The notes under the pieces were generated by a model, which saw nothing but the letters and a program-made list of their open reading frames with translations, made no database searches and was not told where the DNA came from. A DNA stretch of 34,036 nt, from positions 1 through 34,036 of the forward strand of contig NZ_PCOZ01000030.1 in the NCBI RefSeq assembly GCF_002979555.1, in the 5' to 3' direction. A program made the translations under genes and the position numbers. Positions 15,360-23,452 of the stretch are shown in pieces (position 1 is the stretch's first letter; every line of letters starts with the position of its first letter). The stretch comes from Pseudomonas sp. MYb60. GTDB taxonomy: Bacteria > Pseudomonadota > Gammaproteobacteria > Pseudomonadales > Pseudomonadaceae.

Positions 15360-15448
15360 TGTGGGAGGGGACTTGCCCCCGATGACGGTGTATCAGTCAA
15401 TAGACCTGTGACTGAACGACCGCTATCGGGGGCAAGCCCCCTCCCACA
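15360..15448. repeat. REPIN: two REP sequences in inverted orientation
   Basis: TGTGGGAGGGGACTTGCCCC (from 15360, continuing CGAT to 15383) is mirrored by ATCGGGGGCAAGCCCCCTCC (from 15425, continuing CACA to 15448). Each half is itself a palindromic REP, and together they can fold into one long hairpin with a 41-base middle. Such doublets (REPINs) are known in P. fluorescens and are moved by RAYT transposases; no RAYT gene is in this window. It lies between topB and the MHS transporter gene end. Confidence 0.88.
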
Positions 15449-15471
15449 GAGTATCTCCAGCGCTTGGAGGA

Positions 15472-17094
15472 TCAGTTGTTATCGATATCCACGTGCCGGG
15501 TTTCCTTGAGGCAGATCATCCCCACCACCAGGCTCACGCCGGTCACCACCACCGGGTACCACAGGCCATAGAAGATGTCGCCGGTGTACACCACCAATGC
15601 GAACGACACGGTCGGCAGGAACCCGCCAAACCAGCCGTTACCGATGTGGTAAGGCAGGGACATGGAGGTGTAGCGGATGCGCGTCGGGAACAGTTCCACC
15701 ATCAGCGCCGCCAGCGGGCCGTAGCACATGGCCGCGATCAGGATCAGCGCGACGATCAGCACGACCACCATGGTCTTGTTGACCTGGGCCACGTCTGCCG
15801 AGCTCGGGTAACCGGCCAGGGTCACCGCACCGCGCAGGGCTTTTTCGTCGAAGCCGTCGATGCGCACGTCGCCCACGCTCACCTGCACCGGGCTGCCGGC
15901 TGGGGCCGCGGCGCTGCTGTAGGGCAGGCCCTGCTTGACCAGGAAGGTCTTGACCTTGTCGCATGGGCTGTCAAATTTCGCCTTGCCTACCGGGTCGAAC
16001 TGGAAGGTGCAGGTGGCGGGGTCGGCCAGCACGGTGATAGGTGCCTGTTGGCTGGCCTGGTCCATCGCCGGGTTGGTGTAGTGCGCCAGGCTTTTGAAGA
16101 TCGGGAAGTACAGCGCCGTGGCCAAGAGCAGGCCAAGCATCAGCACGGGTTTGCGCCCGACCTTGTCGGACAGCCAGCCGAAGAAAATAAAGAACGGTGC
16201 ACCAATCACCACGCTGATGATCAGCAGCATGTTGGCCAGCGCCGGGTCCATTCTCAGGAACTGGGTGAGGAAGAACAGCACGTAGAATTGTGCCGCGTAG
16301 AAGGTCACTGCTTGCCCGCCGTTGATACTGAACAGCGCAATCAGCACCACCTTGAGATTTTCCCATTTGCCGAACGAGTCGCGGATCGGCGCCTTGCTGA
16401 CCTTGCCTTCCTCTTTCATTTTCAGGAATGCGGGCGACTCGTGCAGGCTCATGCGGATCCAGGTGGAAATGCCCAGCAGCACGATGGAAAACAGGAACGG
16501 AATCCGCCAGCCCCACACCTCGAACTGATCGCCGGTGAAGTAACGGCAGGCCAGCACTACCAGCAGCGAGAGCAGCAGGCCAAGGGTGGCGGTGGATTGA
16601 ATCCAACTGGTGTGGAAGCCACGTTTGCCCGCCGGGGCATGCTCGGCCACGTAGGTCGCCGCGCCGCCGTACTCGCCGCCCAGCGCCAGGCCTTGCAGCA
16701 TGCGCAGCACGATCAGGATGATCGGCGCCGCAATGCCGATGCTGGCGTAAGTCGGCAACAGCCCGACACAGAAGGTCGCCACGCCCATCAGGATGATGGT
16801 AACCAGGAACGTGTATTTGCGCCCGATCATGTCCCCCAGGCGGCCAAACACCAGCGCGCCGAATGGCCGCACCACGAAGCCGGCGGCGAAGGCCATCAGT
16901 GCAAAGATGAACGCCGTGGTGTCATTGACCCCGGCGAAGAACTGCTTGCTGATCACCGCCGCCAGGGCGCCATAGAGGAAAAAGTCATACCACTCGAACA
17001 CCGTCCCCAGGGACGAGGCGAAGATGACCTTCTTTGAGTCGTTGCTGGTGCTCGCGTCGATCGACGAGCCCAAGGGTTGAGCATGTTCTGACAT
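15472..17094 (-). CDS. MFS transporter of the metabolite:H+ symporter (MHS) type
   Basis: A 540-residue permease with 12 predicted helices. MHS signatures are present: SLGTVFEWYDFFLYG (29-42), RPFGALVFGRLGDMIGRKYT (76-95), LRMLQGLALGGEYGGAA (130-146) and FGWLSDKVGRKP (305-316), so uptake by proton symport is expected. Unusually, the loop at about 335-440 is some 100 residues long, with two cysteines (362, 378) that could form a periplasmic disulfide. The start at 17094 follows a GAGGG ribosome-binding site. It is 65 bases downstream of the GMC oxidoreductase, so the two likely form an operon for import and oxidation of one substrate. The substrate is unknown. Confidence 0.9.
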   Translation of the reverse strand: MSEHAQPLGSSIDASTSNDSKKVIFASSLGTVFEWYDFFLYGALAAVISKQFFAGVNDTTAFIFALMAFAAGFVVRPFGALVFGRLGDMIGRKYTFLVTIILMGVATFCVGLLPTYASIGIAAPIILIVLRMLQGLALGGEYGGAATYVAEHAPAGKRGFHTSWIQSTATLGLLLSLLVVLACRYFTGDQFEVWGWRIPFLFSIVLLGISTWIRMSLHESPAFLKMKEEGKVSKAPIRDSFGKWENLKVVLIALFSINGGQAVTFYAAQFYVLFFLTQFLRMDPALANMLLIISVVIGAPFFIFFGWLSDKVGRKPVLMLGLLLATALYFPIFKSLAHYTNPAMDQASQQAPITVLADPATCTFQFDPVGKAKFDSPCDKVKTFLVKQGLPYSSAAAPAGSPVQVSVGDVRIDGFDEKALRGAVTLAGYPSSADVAQVNKTMVVVLIVALILIAAMCYGPLAALMVELFPTRIRYTSMSLPYHIGNGWFGGFLPTVSFALVVYTGDIFYGLWYPVVVTGVSLVVGMICLKETRHVDIDNN

Positions 17095-17159
17095 CGGGTA
17101 GCCCTCACAGTGATTATTTATTGTTGTTCCACTGTCGGCGCCAGGTATGGCGCCGCTAT

Positions 17160-18806
17160 TCAGATTGCATGAACCAGTTCTCTCTGCGGGGTGAGGCTCC
17201 TTGTGTTCGGCGAAAGGATCAGTTGCGCGGCTTTCTCCGCGATCATCAGCGTAGGTGAACAGGTGTTGCCGGACGTAATGCGCGGCATGACGGAAGCGTC
17301 GGCGATGCGCAGGCCGGGCACGCCATGTACCCGCAGTTGGGCGTCGACTACCGCATCCTTGTCGCTGCCCATGCGGCAAGTACCGACCGGATGGAAGATG
17401 GTGGTGCCGATGCGTGCGGCGGCTTCGTGCAGTTGCTCTTCAGTCTGCAGCGAGTCGCCGGGCAGATATTCCACCGGCTTGAACTGGCTGAGGGCTGGCG
17501 CCGCGACGATGCGGCGGGTCAGGCGGATCGCATCGGCCGCCACCCGCAAGTCTTCCGGGTGACTGAGGTAATTGGGCCGAATCAGCGGCGCGTCTGCAGG
17601 GTTGGCCGAACGGATATCCACGCGGCCACGGCTTTGCGGGCGCAGGTCGCAGACCGACGCGGTAAACGCCGGGAACCCGTGCAATGGCTCGCCGAAACGC
17701 TCCAGCGACAAGGGTTGCACATGGTATTGAAGGTTGGCCGAGGTCTGCTCCGGCCCCGAGCGGGCAAACGCGCCGAGCTGGCTGGGAGCCATCGACAGTG
17801 GCCCGCTGCGGTCATACAGGTAGCGCAGGCCCATGCCCATCTTGCCCCACAGGCTGCCGGCGATCTGGTTGAGCGTCCGGGCGTTTTCCAGCTTATAGAT
17901 CAGCCGCAGTTGGAGATGATCCTGCAGGTTGCCGCCGACGCCTGGCAGCTCATGCAGCACGTCGATGCCCAGCGGCTTGAGCACGCTGGACGGACCGATC
18001 CCGGAGCGCTGCAGAATGCCCGGTGAGCCCACGGAGCCGGCGCACAGCACGATTTCCTTGCGCGCTTTCCAACTGACCTGCTGGCCGTGCTGGCGGGCGA
18101 TTACCTGGGAGGCACGGCCGTTTTCCAGGAGCACGCGATCTACGTCGACGTCGGTCAACACCGTGAGGTTGGGGCGCTGGCGCACAGGCTTGAGAAACGC
18201 CTTGGCCGCGTTCCAGCGCACACCGGCCTTCTGGTTGACCTGGAAGTAGCCACAGCCTTCGTTGTCGCCCTGATTGAAGTCGCTGGTATTGGCGATCCCG
18301 CTTTGCGCCGCTGCCTCGCGGAACGCATCCAGGATCGGCCAGTGCAGGCGCTGTTGCTCGACCCGCCATTCGCCGCCGTCGCTGTGGAACTCCGAGCTAC
18401 CGGCAAAATGGTTTTCGCTGTTCTTGAACAGCGGCAACACGTCGTCCCAGGCCCAGCCCTCGTTGCCTGCGGCGGCCCAGCCGTCGTAATCCCGGGACTG
18501 GCCGCGCATGTAGATCATGCCGTTGATGGACGAGCAGCCGCCCAACACCTTGCCCCGTGGGTAACTCAACGCACGGCCCTGCAGGCCTGGTTGGGCTTCG
18601 GTCTTGAAGCACCAGTCGGTGCGCGGGTTGCCGATGCAGAACAGGTAGCCGACGGGAATATGGATCCAGGGGTAATTGTCGCGGCCACCGGCTTCGAGCA
18701 GCAGCACGCGGTGGGCGGGGTTGGCGGACAGTCGATTGGCCAGCAGGCAGCCTGCGGGGCCGGCGCCTACAACGATGTAATCGTATTCAGCAGTTGCAAT
18801 GGGCAT
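17160..18806 (-). CDS. GMC-family FAD oxidoreductase (choline dehydrogenase-like)
   Basis: A 548-residue flavoenzyme. The Rossmann motif DYIVVGAGPAGCLLANRL (about 9-26) and the acidic end LLLEAGG bind FAD. The GMC signatures are RGKVLGGCSSINGMIYMRG (about 84-102) and GSVGSPGILQRSGIGP (about 260-275). The catalytic His lies in TTIFHPVGTCRMG, and the second active-site block is ITSGNTCSPTLMIAEKAA. These enzymes oxidise primary alcohols such as choline, glucose or polyethylene glycols; the name is generic and the substrate is not determined. The stop is a TGA at 17160-17162 and the start is ATG at 18806. It is divergent from a LysR regulator and precedes the MHS transporter. Confidence 0.9.
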   Translation of the reverse strand: MPIATAEYDYIVVGAGPAGCLLANRLSANPAHRVLLLEAGGRDNYPWIHIPVGYLFCIGNPRTDWCFKTEAQPGLQGRALSYPRGKVLGGCSSINGMIYMRGQSRDYDGWAAAGNEGWAWDDVLPLFKNSENHFAGSSEFHSDGGEWRVEQQRLHWPILDAFREAAAQSGIANTSDFNQGDNEGCGYFQVNQKAGVRWNAAKAFLKPVRQRPNLTVLTDVDVDRVLLENGRASQVIARQHGQQVSWKARKEIVLCAGSVGSPGILQRSGIGPSSVLKPLGIDVLHELPGVGGNLQDHLQLRLIYKLENARTLNQIAGSLWGKMGMGLRYLYDRSGPLSMAPSQLGAFARSGPEQTSANLQYHVQPLSLERFGEPLHGFPAFTASVCDLRPQSRGRVDIRSANPADAPLIRPNYLSHPEDLRVAADAIRLTRRIVAAPALSQFKPVEYLPGDSLQTEEQLHEAAARIGTTIFHPVGTCRMGSDKDAVVDAQLRVHGVPGLRIADASVMPRITSGNTCSPTLMIAEKAAQLILSPNTRSLTPQRELVHAI

Positions 18807-18936
18807 CTGAAGGTCTCGCTTGTTTTTCTTATTGCATCCATCCTAGTTGTTAGTTTTCGTCTTAAAAATGTTAGTTTTTACCCAGCTGCTGTGCGTTTTT
18901 AAACAGTGCGGCGCAGGCTTATGCAATGGAGGTGTC
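18807..18936. promoter_or_regulatory. Divergent promoter with repeated TGTTAGTTTT motif
   Basis: The motif TGTTAGTTTT occurs at 18848-18857 and again at 18869-18878, 21 bases apart (two helical turns), so both copies face the same side of the DNA. TAAAAA at 18863-18868 with TTTTTA at 18875-18880 adds a small inverted repeat. The region lies between the GMC oxidoreductase start and the LysR start and is a good candidate for the LysR binding site. The LysR ribosome-binding site is GGAGG, 4 bases before its ATG. Confidence 0.5.
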
Positions 18937-19845
18937 ATGTTTGACTGGAATGACCTGCGCTACTTTCTGGAGCTGCAGCGCAGCGGCCGCCTGCTCACCG
19001 CCGCGCAGCGCCTGAAGACGACCCACGCCACCGTCGCCCGGCATATCGAAGCCATCGAGAAAAGCCTCGGCACTGCTCTGTTCGTGCAGCATGCCCAGGG
19101 CTACGAACTGACGCCGGCGGGCGAAGCGCTGCTCAAACACGCCGAAGCCATGGAAAACGTCGCGCTGCTGGCCGAGGACGAACTGACCCACTCCGCCGCG
19201 CCGCTGGGCAAGATCCGCCTTGGCGTGGCTGAAGGTCTGGGGGTGATGTTCCTGGCCAGTCGCATGGGTGGGCTGTTCGAGCGTTACCCGGGGCTGGAGG
19301 TGGAGCTGGTGGCGGTGCCGCGGTTCGTCAGCATCCTCAACCGCGAAGCGGAGATCAGCATTCACCTGGAACGCCCCAGCGTCGATCAACTGGTCACGCG
19401 CAAACTCACCGACTACCGCCTGGCTCTCTACGCCAGCCGCGCTTACCTCGATCGCAACCCGCCGATTGAAAAACGCGAAGACCTCGCTGTGCATGCGTGG
19501 ATTGACTATGTGGACGACCTGCTGTTCAGCCAGGAGCTGAAATTTCTCAGCAGCTTCTGCCGCAACCCCAAGGTGGTGTTCCACAGCACCAGCGTGATTG
19601 CCCAGCACCAGGCGGCGCGCTCGGGGTTGGGGATTGCGGTGCTGCCGTGCTTCATGGCCGCCGGTGATCCGGACCTGGTAGCGTTGTTGCCGGGGGAAGG
19701 GATTCAGCGCAGCTACTGGATCAGCTCGCGCAGGGAGTTGCACAAGTCCGTGCGGCTGCGGGTGTTGTGGGATTACGTGGTGGAATTGTGCGCGCGGGAG
19801 CAGGGGTTGTTGCTCGGCGAGGTCGCGCTGACGAAACCGGCTTAA
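18937..19845 (+). CDS. LysR-family regulator, likely of the GMC/MHS pair
   Basis: A 302-residue LysR protein. The winged helix-turn-helix is residues 1-62 (FDWNDLRYFLELQRSGRLL, TTHATVARHIEAIEKSLG), and the effector domain begins near GKIRLGVAEGLGVMFLAS. The T-T-H-A-T-V-A-R-H-I variant of the recognition helix and the WNDLRYFLEL opening are typical of the GcvA/YafC-like LysR subgroup. An excellent GGAGG ribosome-binding site fixes the start at 18937; the longer frame from 18847 is rejected. Its divergence from the GMC gene suggests it controls that pair. It ends with a half REP (TGTGGGAGGGG at 19849-19859). Confidence 0.9.
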   Translation: MFDWNDLRYFLELQRSGRLLTAAQRLKTTHATVARHIEAIEKSLGTALFVQHAQGYELTPAGEALLKHAEAMENVALLAEDELTHSAAPLGKIRLGVAEGLGVMFLASRMGGLFERYPGLEVELVAVPRFVSILNREAEISIHLERPSVDQLVTRKLTDYRLALYASRAYLDRNPPIEKREDLAVHAWIDYVDDLLFSQELKFLSSFCRNPKVVFHSTSVIAQHQAARSGLGIAVLPCFMAAGDPDLVALLPGEGIQRSYWISSRRELHKSVRLRVLWDYVVELCAREQGLLLGEVALTKPA

Positions 19846-19848
19846 AAC

Positions 19849-19859
19849 TGTGGGAGGGG
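19849..19859. repeat. Solitary REP half site
   Basis: TGTGGGAGGGG, the core half of the REP palindrome seen elsewhere in the window, sits 4 bases after the LysR stop codon. Its partner half is absent. It is most likely a decayed REP. Confidence 0.45.
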
Positions 19860-19875
19860 TGTTGCTTGGAGTGTG

Positions 19876-20957
19876 TCAGGCGCGCAGTTCAAATTCGGCG
19901 CTGCCCAGCTTCTCTCCATTTACCAATACATGCACCACGTGACGCCCCGGATAGTGCTTGCGCGTGGTCAACTCGCGGATATGCTGCTCGCGCTTGAGGC
20001 TCTGGTGTTCACCCGCACCGAGGGTAAACGCCTTGAGCTTGAATACCTTTTTCGCGCTATGCCCGGCGCTTTTCACGTAATCGATGGCGTAATCCACCAC
20101 CAGTTTCTGTGGCGCAGCGGCCGTGGATTCCAGGGTGAAGGACAGGTTGATCCGCTCGCCCAGGCTGATCACCGCCGGGGTCACGCTCAACCCGTGCAGC
20201 TTCACTTCGGCCTTGGCCCCGGCGCCCATGATCGTCAGTGCGCGGGTGTTGTGCGCAGCGCATGACGGGCGATCCAGGCGGTGTGGGGGTTGTCCAGCGA
20301 CCAGCCTTCGATGAGCGTAAGCACCCAGTCCGGATGGTCCTTGGTGATGTCGTTGAGGTGGTTGGCCACCGATTTGCGCACGTACAGGCTGGGGTCAGCC
20401 TTCAGGTTGTCGAGAATCGACGCGCACAGTTCGGGGTTGGCTTGTACGTCGGCCAGGCGAAACGACCACGGCAGGCGCGGTCGCGAGCCTTCGCTGGCGA
20501 GCCGGCGCACGTGTTCGTTGTCGTCCAGTGACCACGTCTGCATCACGGCCAGGGTGCGCGGGAAGTCATGCAGCAAAAAGGGGCGGATCGCGAACTCGGC
20601 GGAGCCAAAGGTGGTGAAGTACTTGAGCGCGGCCATGGAGCGCTTGAAATCTCCCAGGCCGTAATGGGCGACGAAGTGCGGCAAGAACAGGCTGACAAAC
20701 CCGCTGTTGATTCGTGGCGCCAGCGCATGCAGCAGGTCCAAGGTTTGCGCGTAATCGAGTGGGATGACTGCGTGCAGGCTCTCGCTGACCCGTGCCATGC
20801 GCTGCATCACCGACAATTGCGCCAGCCCGGCCGTGGCGTGCGCGAGAAAGCCCTTGGCGTCGAATGCCGGGTACACCGCCGTCATTTCGCTGGCGATATG
20901 GTGCAGGCGGTCGACGTTGAAGAGTTCCTTGAGCGCCGGGGTGCTGGGTTCGGTCAT
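19876..20957 (-). pseudogene. alkC: AlkC-like DNA alkylation repair glycosylase, split by a frameshift
   Basis: Two minus-strand frames together make one family member of about 361 residues. The first (20235-20957, ATG at 20957 behind AAGGA) is a HEAT-like repeat domain with PHFVAHYGLGDFKRSMAALK, FAIRPFLLHDFPRTLAVMQT, VRRLASEGSRPRLPW and LYVRKSVANHLNDITKDHPD, typical of AlkC/AlkD glycosylases that remove 3-methyladenine and related bases. It stops at ...RHALRTTPAH. The second (19876-20229) is an Ig-like domain (VKLHGLSVTPAVISLGERIN, VVHVLVNGEKLGSAEF) known at the end of P. fluorescens AlkC. A one-base loss near 20240-20250 explains the break. The second ATG lies 5 bases after the stop, so two separate polypeptides by reinitiation remain possible, as does a sequencing error. 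Confidence 0.8.
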
Positions 20958-20973
20958 CGGTGAGTCCTTGGCA

Positions 20974-22320
20974 TTAGAGAAACCAGCGATATTCCCGCGC
21001 ATGGATCTCGTGTTGGAAGGCAAGGTGATCCTGACGTTTATTCTCGCAGTACACGTCGACAAACTCGCCGCCCAGCTTATCGCGTACTACCGGTTGATGC
21101 TGCATGGCGCGAACGGCGTCGAGCATTTCCACGGGAAAGTCGGCGCCGCTGCTGCGATCTTCATTCAGCGGGGGGATGGGTTCGCCTTTGCTTTCAAGGC
21201 CGTGCTCCAAACCAACGAGGATCGCCGCCAGCACCAGGTATGGGTTGGCATCGGCACTCGCCAGCCGGTGCTCGATGCGCAGGTTGCGTGGGTCCGAGTC
21301 GGGGATGCGCACGCACGCATCGCGGTCTTCAAAGCCCCAACTGGCGCGCGTTGCCGCGTTGACCGCGCCGCCCAGGCGGCGGAAGGCATTGTGGTTGGGC
21401 GCGAAGATCGGCATGCAGTGGGGCAGCAGCTCCAGGCACCCGGCCACTGCATGGCGCAAGGGTTGTTGCTGGTGCGCTGCGAGCAGGTTGTTGCCCGCGC
21501 CGTCGTACAGGCTGACGTGCACGTGCATGCCGCTGCCCGGAAATGGCAGGTACGGCTTGGCCATGAAGCTGGCGCGATAGCCGTGTTTGAGTGCAACGCC
21601 GCGGGTGCTGCGGCAGAAGAGGGCGGCCCAGTCGGCGGCGCGCATCCCGTCGTCGAGGTGGCCGAAGTTGATCTCGAACTGGCCGGGGCCGATTTCGGCG
21701 GTGATCACCGTGACGTCGATGCCCTGGTCTTTGGCGGTTTGCGCCATGTCGTCGAGCACGGCGCTGAATCGCGACAGGCGCTCGATGTGCAGGTTGGGCT
21801 GGTCGTCAGGGTCACCGCTGAGCGGGTCGCGGGCGAATTGGGGCAGGCCGTCGGCGAGCTTTTTGTCGAACAGGTAGAACTCCAATTCAAACGCCACCAC
21901 CGGGTGGATGCCCTTGTGGTGCAGGCGCGCCAGCACCTTGGCGAGTACTTCACGGGGTTCGAACTCGATGGGGGCCTCGGTGCCGTCCGAGGTGATCAGC
22001 ATCTGGCCCAGCGGTTGGGACTCCCAGCTCACCGGCTTGAGCGTGCCGGGCACCAGGCGGCGGTTGGCGTCCGGGTCGCCGTCGTTGAAGCAGTAATCAC
22101 CGATCTTGAACAGCCCACCCTGGGCCCCCAACAGCACCGCGTTCTGCGGCAGTTTCAACGGGCTACCGGCGGCGACCTTTTCCAACATCTCCACCGGGTA
22201 GCGCTTGCCGTAGAAATGCCCGGGGATATCCAGGGCGATCAGGTCGACATAACGCACGTCGGGGTAGTTCTGGCGGAAGGTCCGTACTTCGGCCAGCAAC
22301 GTGGATGATTGGCTTTTCAC
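20974..22320 (-). CDS. Glutamine synthetase-family enzyme (glutamylpolyamine synthetase, PuuA/PauA-like)
   Basis: A 448-residue glutamine synthetase fold protein. The N-terminal beta-grasp domain covers about 10-100 (VRYVDLIALDIPGHFYGKRYP). The catalytic domain has AFELEFYLFD, EIGPGQFEINFGH, FPGSGMHVHVSLYD (ATP/glutamate site) and RIEHRLASADANPYLVLAAIL. This shape, without the adenylylation loop of GlnA, fits enzymes that link glutamate to amines such as putrescine with ATP. The start is a GTG at 22320 behind AGGAG; the longer frame to 22461 runs inside the upstream gene. It follows the XRE-cupin regulator by 11 bases, the usual pairing in polyamine catabolism. The amine substrate is unknown. 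Confidence 0.88.
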   Translation of the reverse strand: MKSQSSTLLAEVRTFRQNYPDVRYVDLIALDIPGHFYGKRYPVEMLEKVAAGSPLKLPQNAVLLGAQGGLFKIGDYCFNDGDPDANRRLVPGTLKPVSWESQPLGQMLITSDGTEAPIEFEPREVLAKVLARLHHKGIHPVVAFELEFYLFDKKLADGLPQFARDPLSGDPDDQPNLHIERLSRFSAVLDDMAQTAKDQGIDVTVITAEIGPGQFEINFGHLDDGMRAADWAALFCRSTRGVALKHGYRASFMAKPYLPFPGSGMHVHVSLYDGAGNNLLAAHQQQPLRHAVAGCLELLPHCMPIFAPNHNAFRRLGGAVNAATRASWGFEDRDACVRIPDSDPRNLRIEHRLASADANPYLVLAAILVGLEHGLESKGEPIPPLNEDRSSGADFPVEMLDAVRAMQHQPVVRDKLGGEFVDVYCENKRQDHLAFQHEIHAREYRWFL

Positions 22321-22331
22321 GGGTGCAGCTC

Positions 22332-22889
22332 CTAGTTGTAGACCCACAACACGCGGGCGGGCAGATCGGTAAGGTTGGCGTAGCGGCAGTGGGCGAAGCT
22401 GGCCAGGTGAAAGCTGTCGCCGGGCAGCAGGGTGACCGCGTCGGTTTCGCCTTCTACCCATAGGGTCAGCTCACCTTCCAGCACAAAGCCGGCCTGTTCG
22501 GCGCGGTCGCTCATGGTTTGCTCACCGCTATTGGCGCCGGGGGCGAGCAGACTGTCGAGCATCGAGAACGCGCCGGTCATGCTCGGCGAGACCAGAATGT
22601 CGGTGATGCCATTGGCGTAATACACCGTGCGCCGCTCATTGGGACGGGTGATCCAGTCCACGGCCTTGGGCTTGGGCTGGCTGTAAAAATAGGTGGTGGG
22701 CACGTCGAGGGCGTGGCTGATGGCGGTCAGGTCGGCCACGGTGGGACGCGACAGGCCGCGTTCGACCTGGGACAGGAAGCCCACCGACCGCTCGATTTTG
22801 TCAGCGAGCTGGGCGAGGGTGAGCTTCTTGTGCTTGCGCAGGTCGTGAATCAGCGCAGCGAGGGTAGCGAGTTCATCTTGTGGGTTCAT
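22332..22889 (-). CDS. XRE-family regulator with cupin sensor domain (PuuR/PauR-like)
   Basis: A 185-residue regulator. Residues about 10-66 form the XRE helix-turn-helix (LRKHKKLTLAQLADKIERSV, GFLSQVERGLSRPTVADL), and about 105-180 a cupin (GANSGEQTMSDRAEQAGFVL, LPGDSFHLASFAHCRYANL). This pairing is the PuuR/PauR architecture that represses polyamine genes, which agrees with the glutamine synthetase 11 bases downstream. The start is uncertain: ATG 22889 gives MNPQDELATLAALIHDLRK, and ATG 22913 adds 8 residues; neither has a ribosome-binding site. Both start codons lie in a perfect dyad (22885-22916), which suggests autorepression. Confidence 0.85.
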   Translation of the reverse strand: MNPQDELATLAALIHDLRKHKKLTLAQLADKIERSVGFLSQVERGLSRPTVADLTAISHALDVPTTYFYSQPKPKAVDWITRPNERRTVYYANGITDILVSPSMTGAFSMLDSLLAPGANSGEQTMSDRAEQAGFVLEGELTLWVEGETDAVTLLPGDSFHLASFAHCRYANLTDLPARVLWVYN

Positions 22890-22916
22890 GAAATTTATTT
22901 CGATAAATTTCATGAA
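22885..22916. promoter_or_regulatory. Perfect 14+14-base dyad over the regulator start
   Basis: TTCATGAAATTTAT at 22885-22898 and its exact inverse ATAAATTTCATGAA at 22903-22916 are separated by TTCG. Both candidate start codons of the XRE-cupin gene (22889 and 22913) lie inside the arms. A 32-base symmetric site over the start fits an operator for the regulator itself. The same RNA could also fold into a tetraloop hairpin hiding the start codon. Confidence 0.7.
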
Positions 22917-22950
22917 AAATTACAGCAGTTATTTCACGGGGGCAAGGGTC

Positions 22951-23274
22951 TTAGTCTTGGAGTTGAACCACAGCACGGTGGCCGGTGAGATTGGCCACCC
23001 AGGCGGTCGGGCGCTTTTGCTTGTAAGCGTTGTATTTCAACACGGCATCGGTGTAGCGCTGGTGGGTGGATGCGATCAGGTTGTCCAGCTCGGCAACGTC
23101 TTGGGCGTCGTCGAGAGCCCCCTCACTCCTGCGTTTGCGCAGGGCTGCCAGTTGGGCCGATGCCTTGTCCAGGCGGTCACGCAGCGACGTCAGCTCCTGA
23201 TAGGTGCCAAACACGTAAAGCGCCACCACGGTAATAATGACCAGAAGAAGGACGACGAATTGAGTCGTGGACAT
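22951..23274 (-). CDS. Short LemA-like membrane protein
   Basis: A 107-residue protein. An N-terminal helix (FVVLLLVIITVVALYVFGTY, about 6-25) anchors it in the membrane. A coiled-coil follows (LTSLRDRLDKASAQLAALRKRR), then STHQRYTDAVLKYNAYKQKRPTAWVANLTG. The end pattern R-Y-x-x-A-V-x-x-Y-N-x-x-x-x-x-x-P resembles the C-terminus of LemA-family proteins, although the protein is about half the usual LemA length. The ribosome-binding site AGGAA is 6 bases before the ATG at 23274. The function of LemA proteins is unknown. It is a separate unit from the XRE regulator, 34 bases beyond the operator. Confidence 0.7.
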   Translation of the reverse strand: MSTTQFVVLLLVIITVVALYVFGTYQELTSLRDRLDKASAQLAALRKRRSEGALDDAQDVAELDNLIASTHQRYTDAVLKYNAYKQKRPTAWVANLTGHRAVVQLQD

Positions 23275-23452
23275 GGCGGTTCCTGAGGAATTGGGAAAGC
23301 TCGGAATCTTAGCGGATAAACGCGATGTGTTCTCGCTCGAATGACTCTACCCGTGTTCAGGCGCTCGCCACAGGGGGGATCATACTGGGTTGAATGATCC
23401 TGCGCGCCAGCGGTCGGAACCTGGGTACGCGTCATTAATTGAAGGAGCACCC

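Noticed and set aside
15493..17037. Long plus-strand open frame (514 codons) opposite the MHS transporter
   Set aside because: Rich in His, Gln and Arg, the hallmark of an antisense reading of a membrane protein gene. No ribosome-binding site or domain.
20764..22308. Plus-strand open frame (514 codons) opposite the glutamine synthetase and AlkC genes
   Set aside because: It spans two unrelated real genes on the other strand and shows no family signature.
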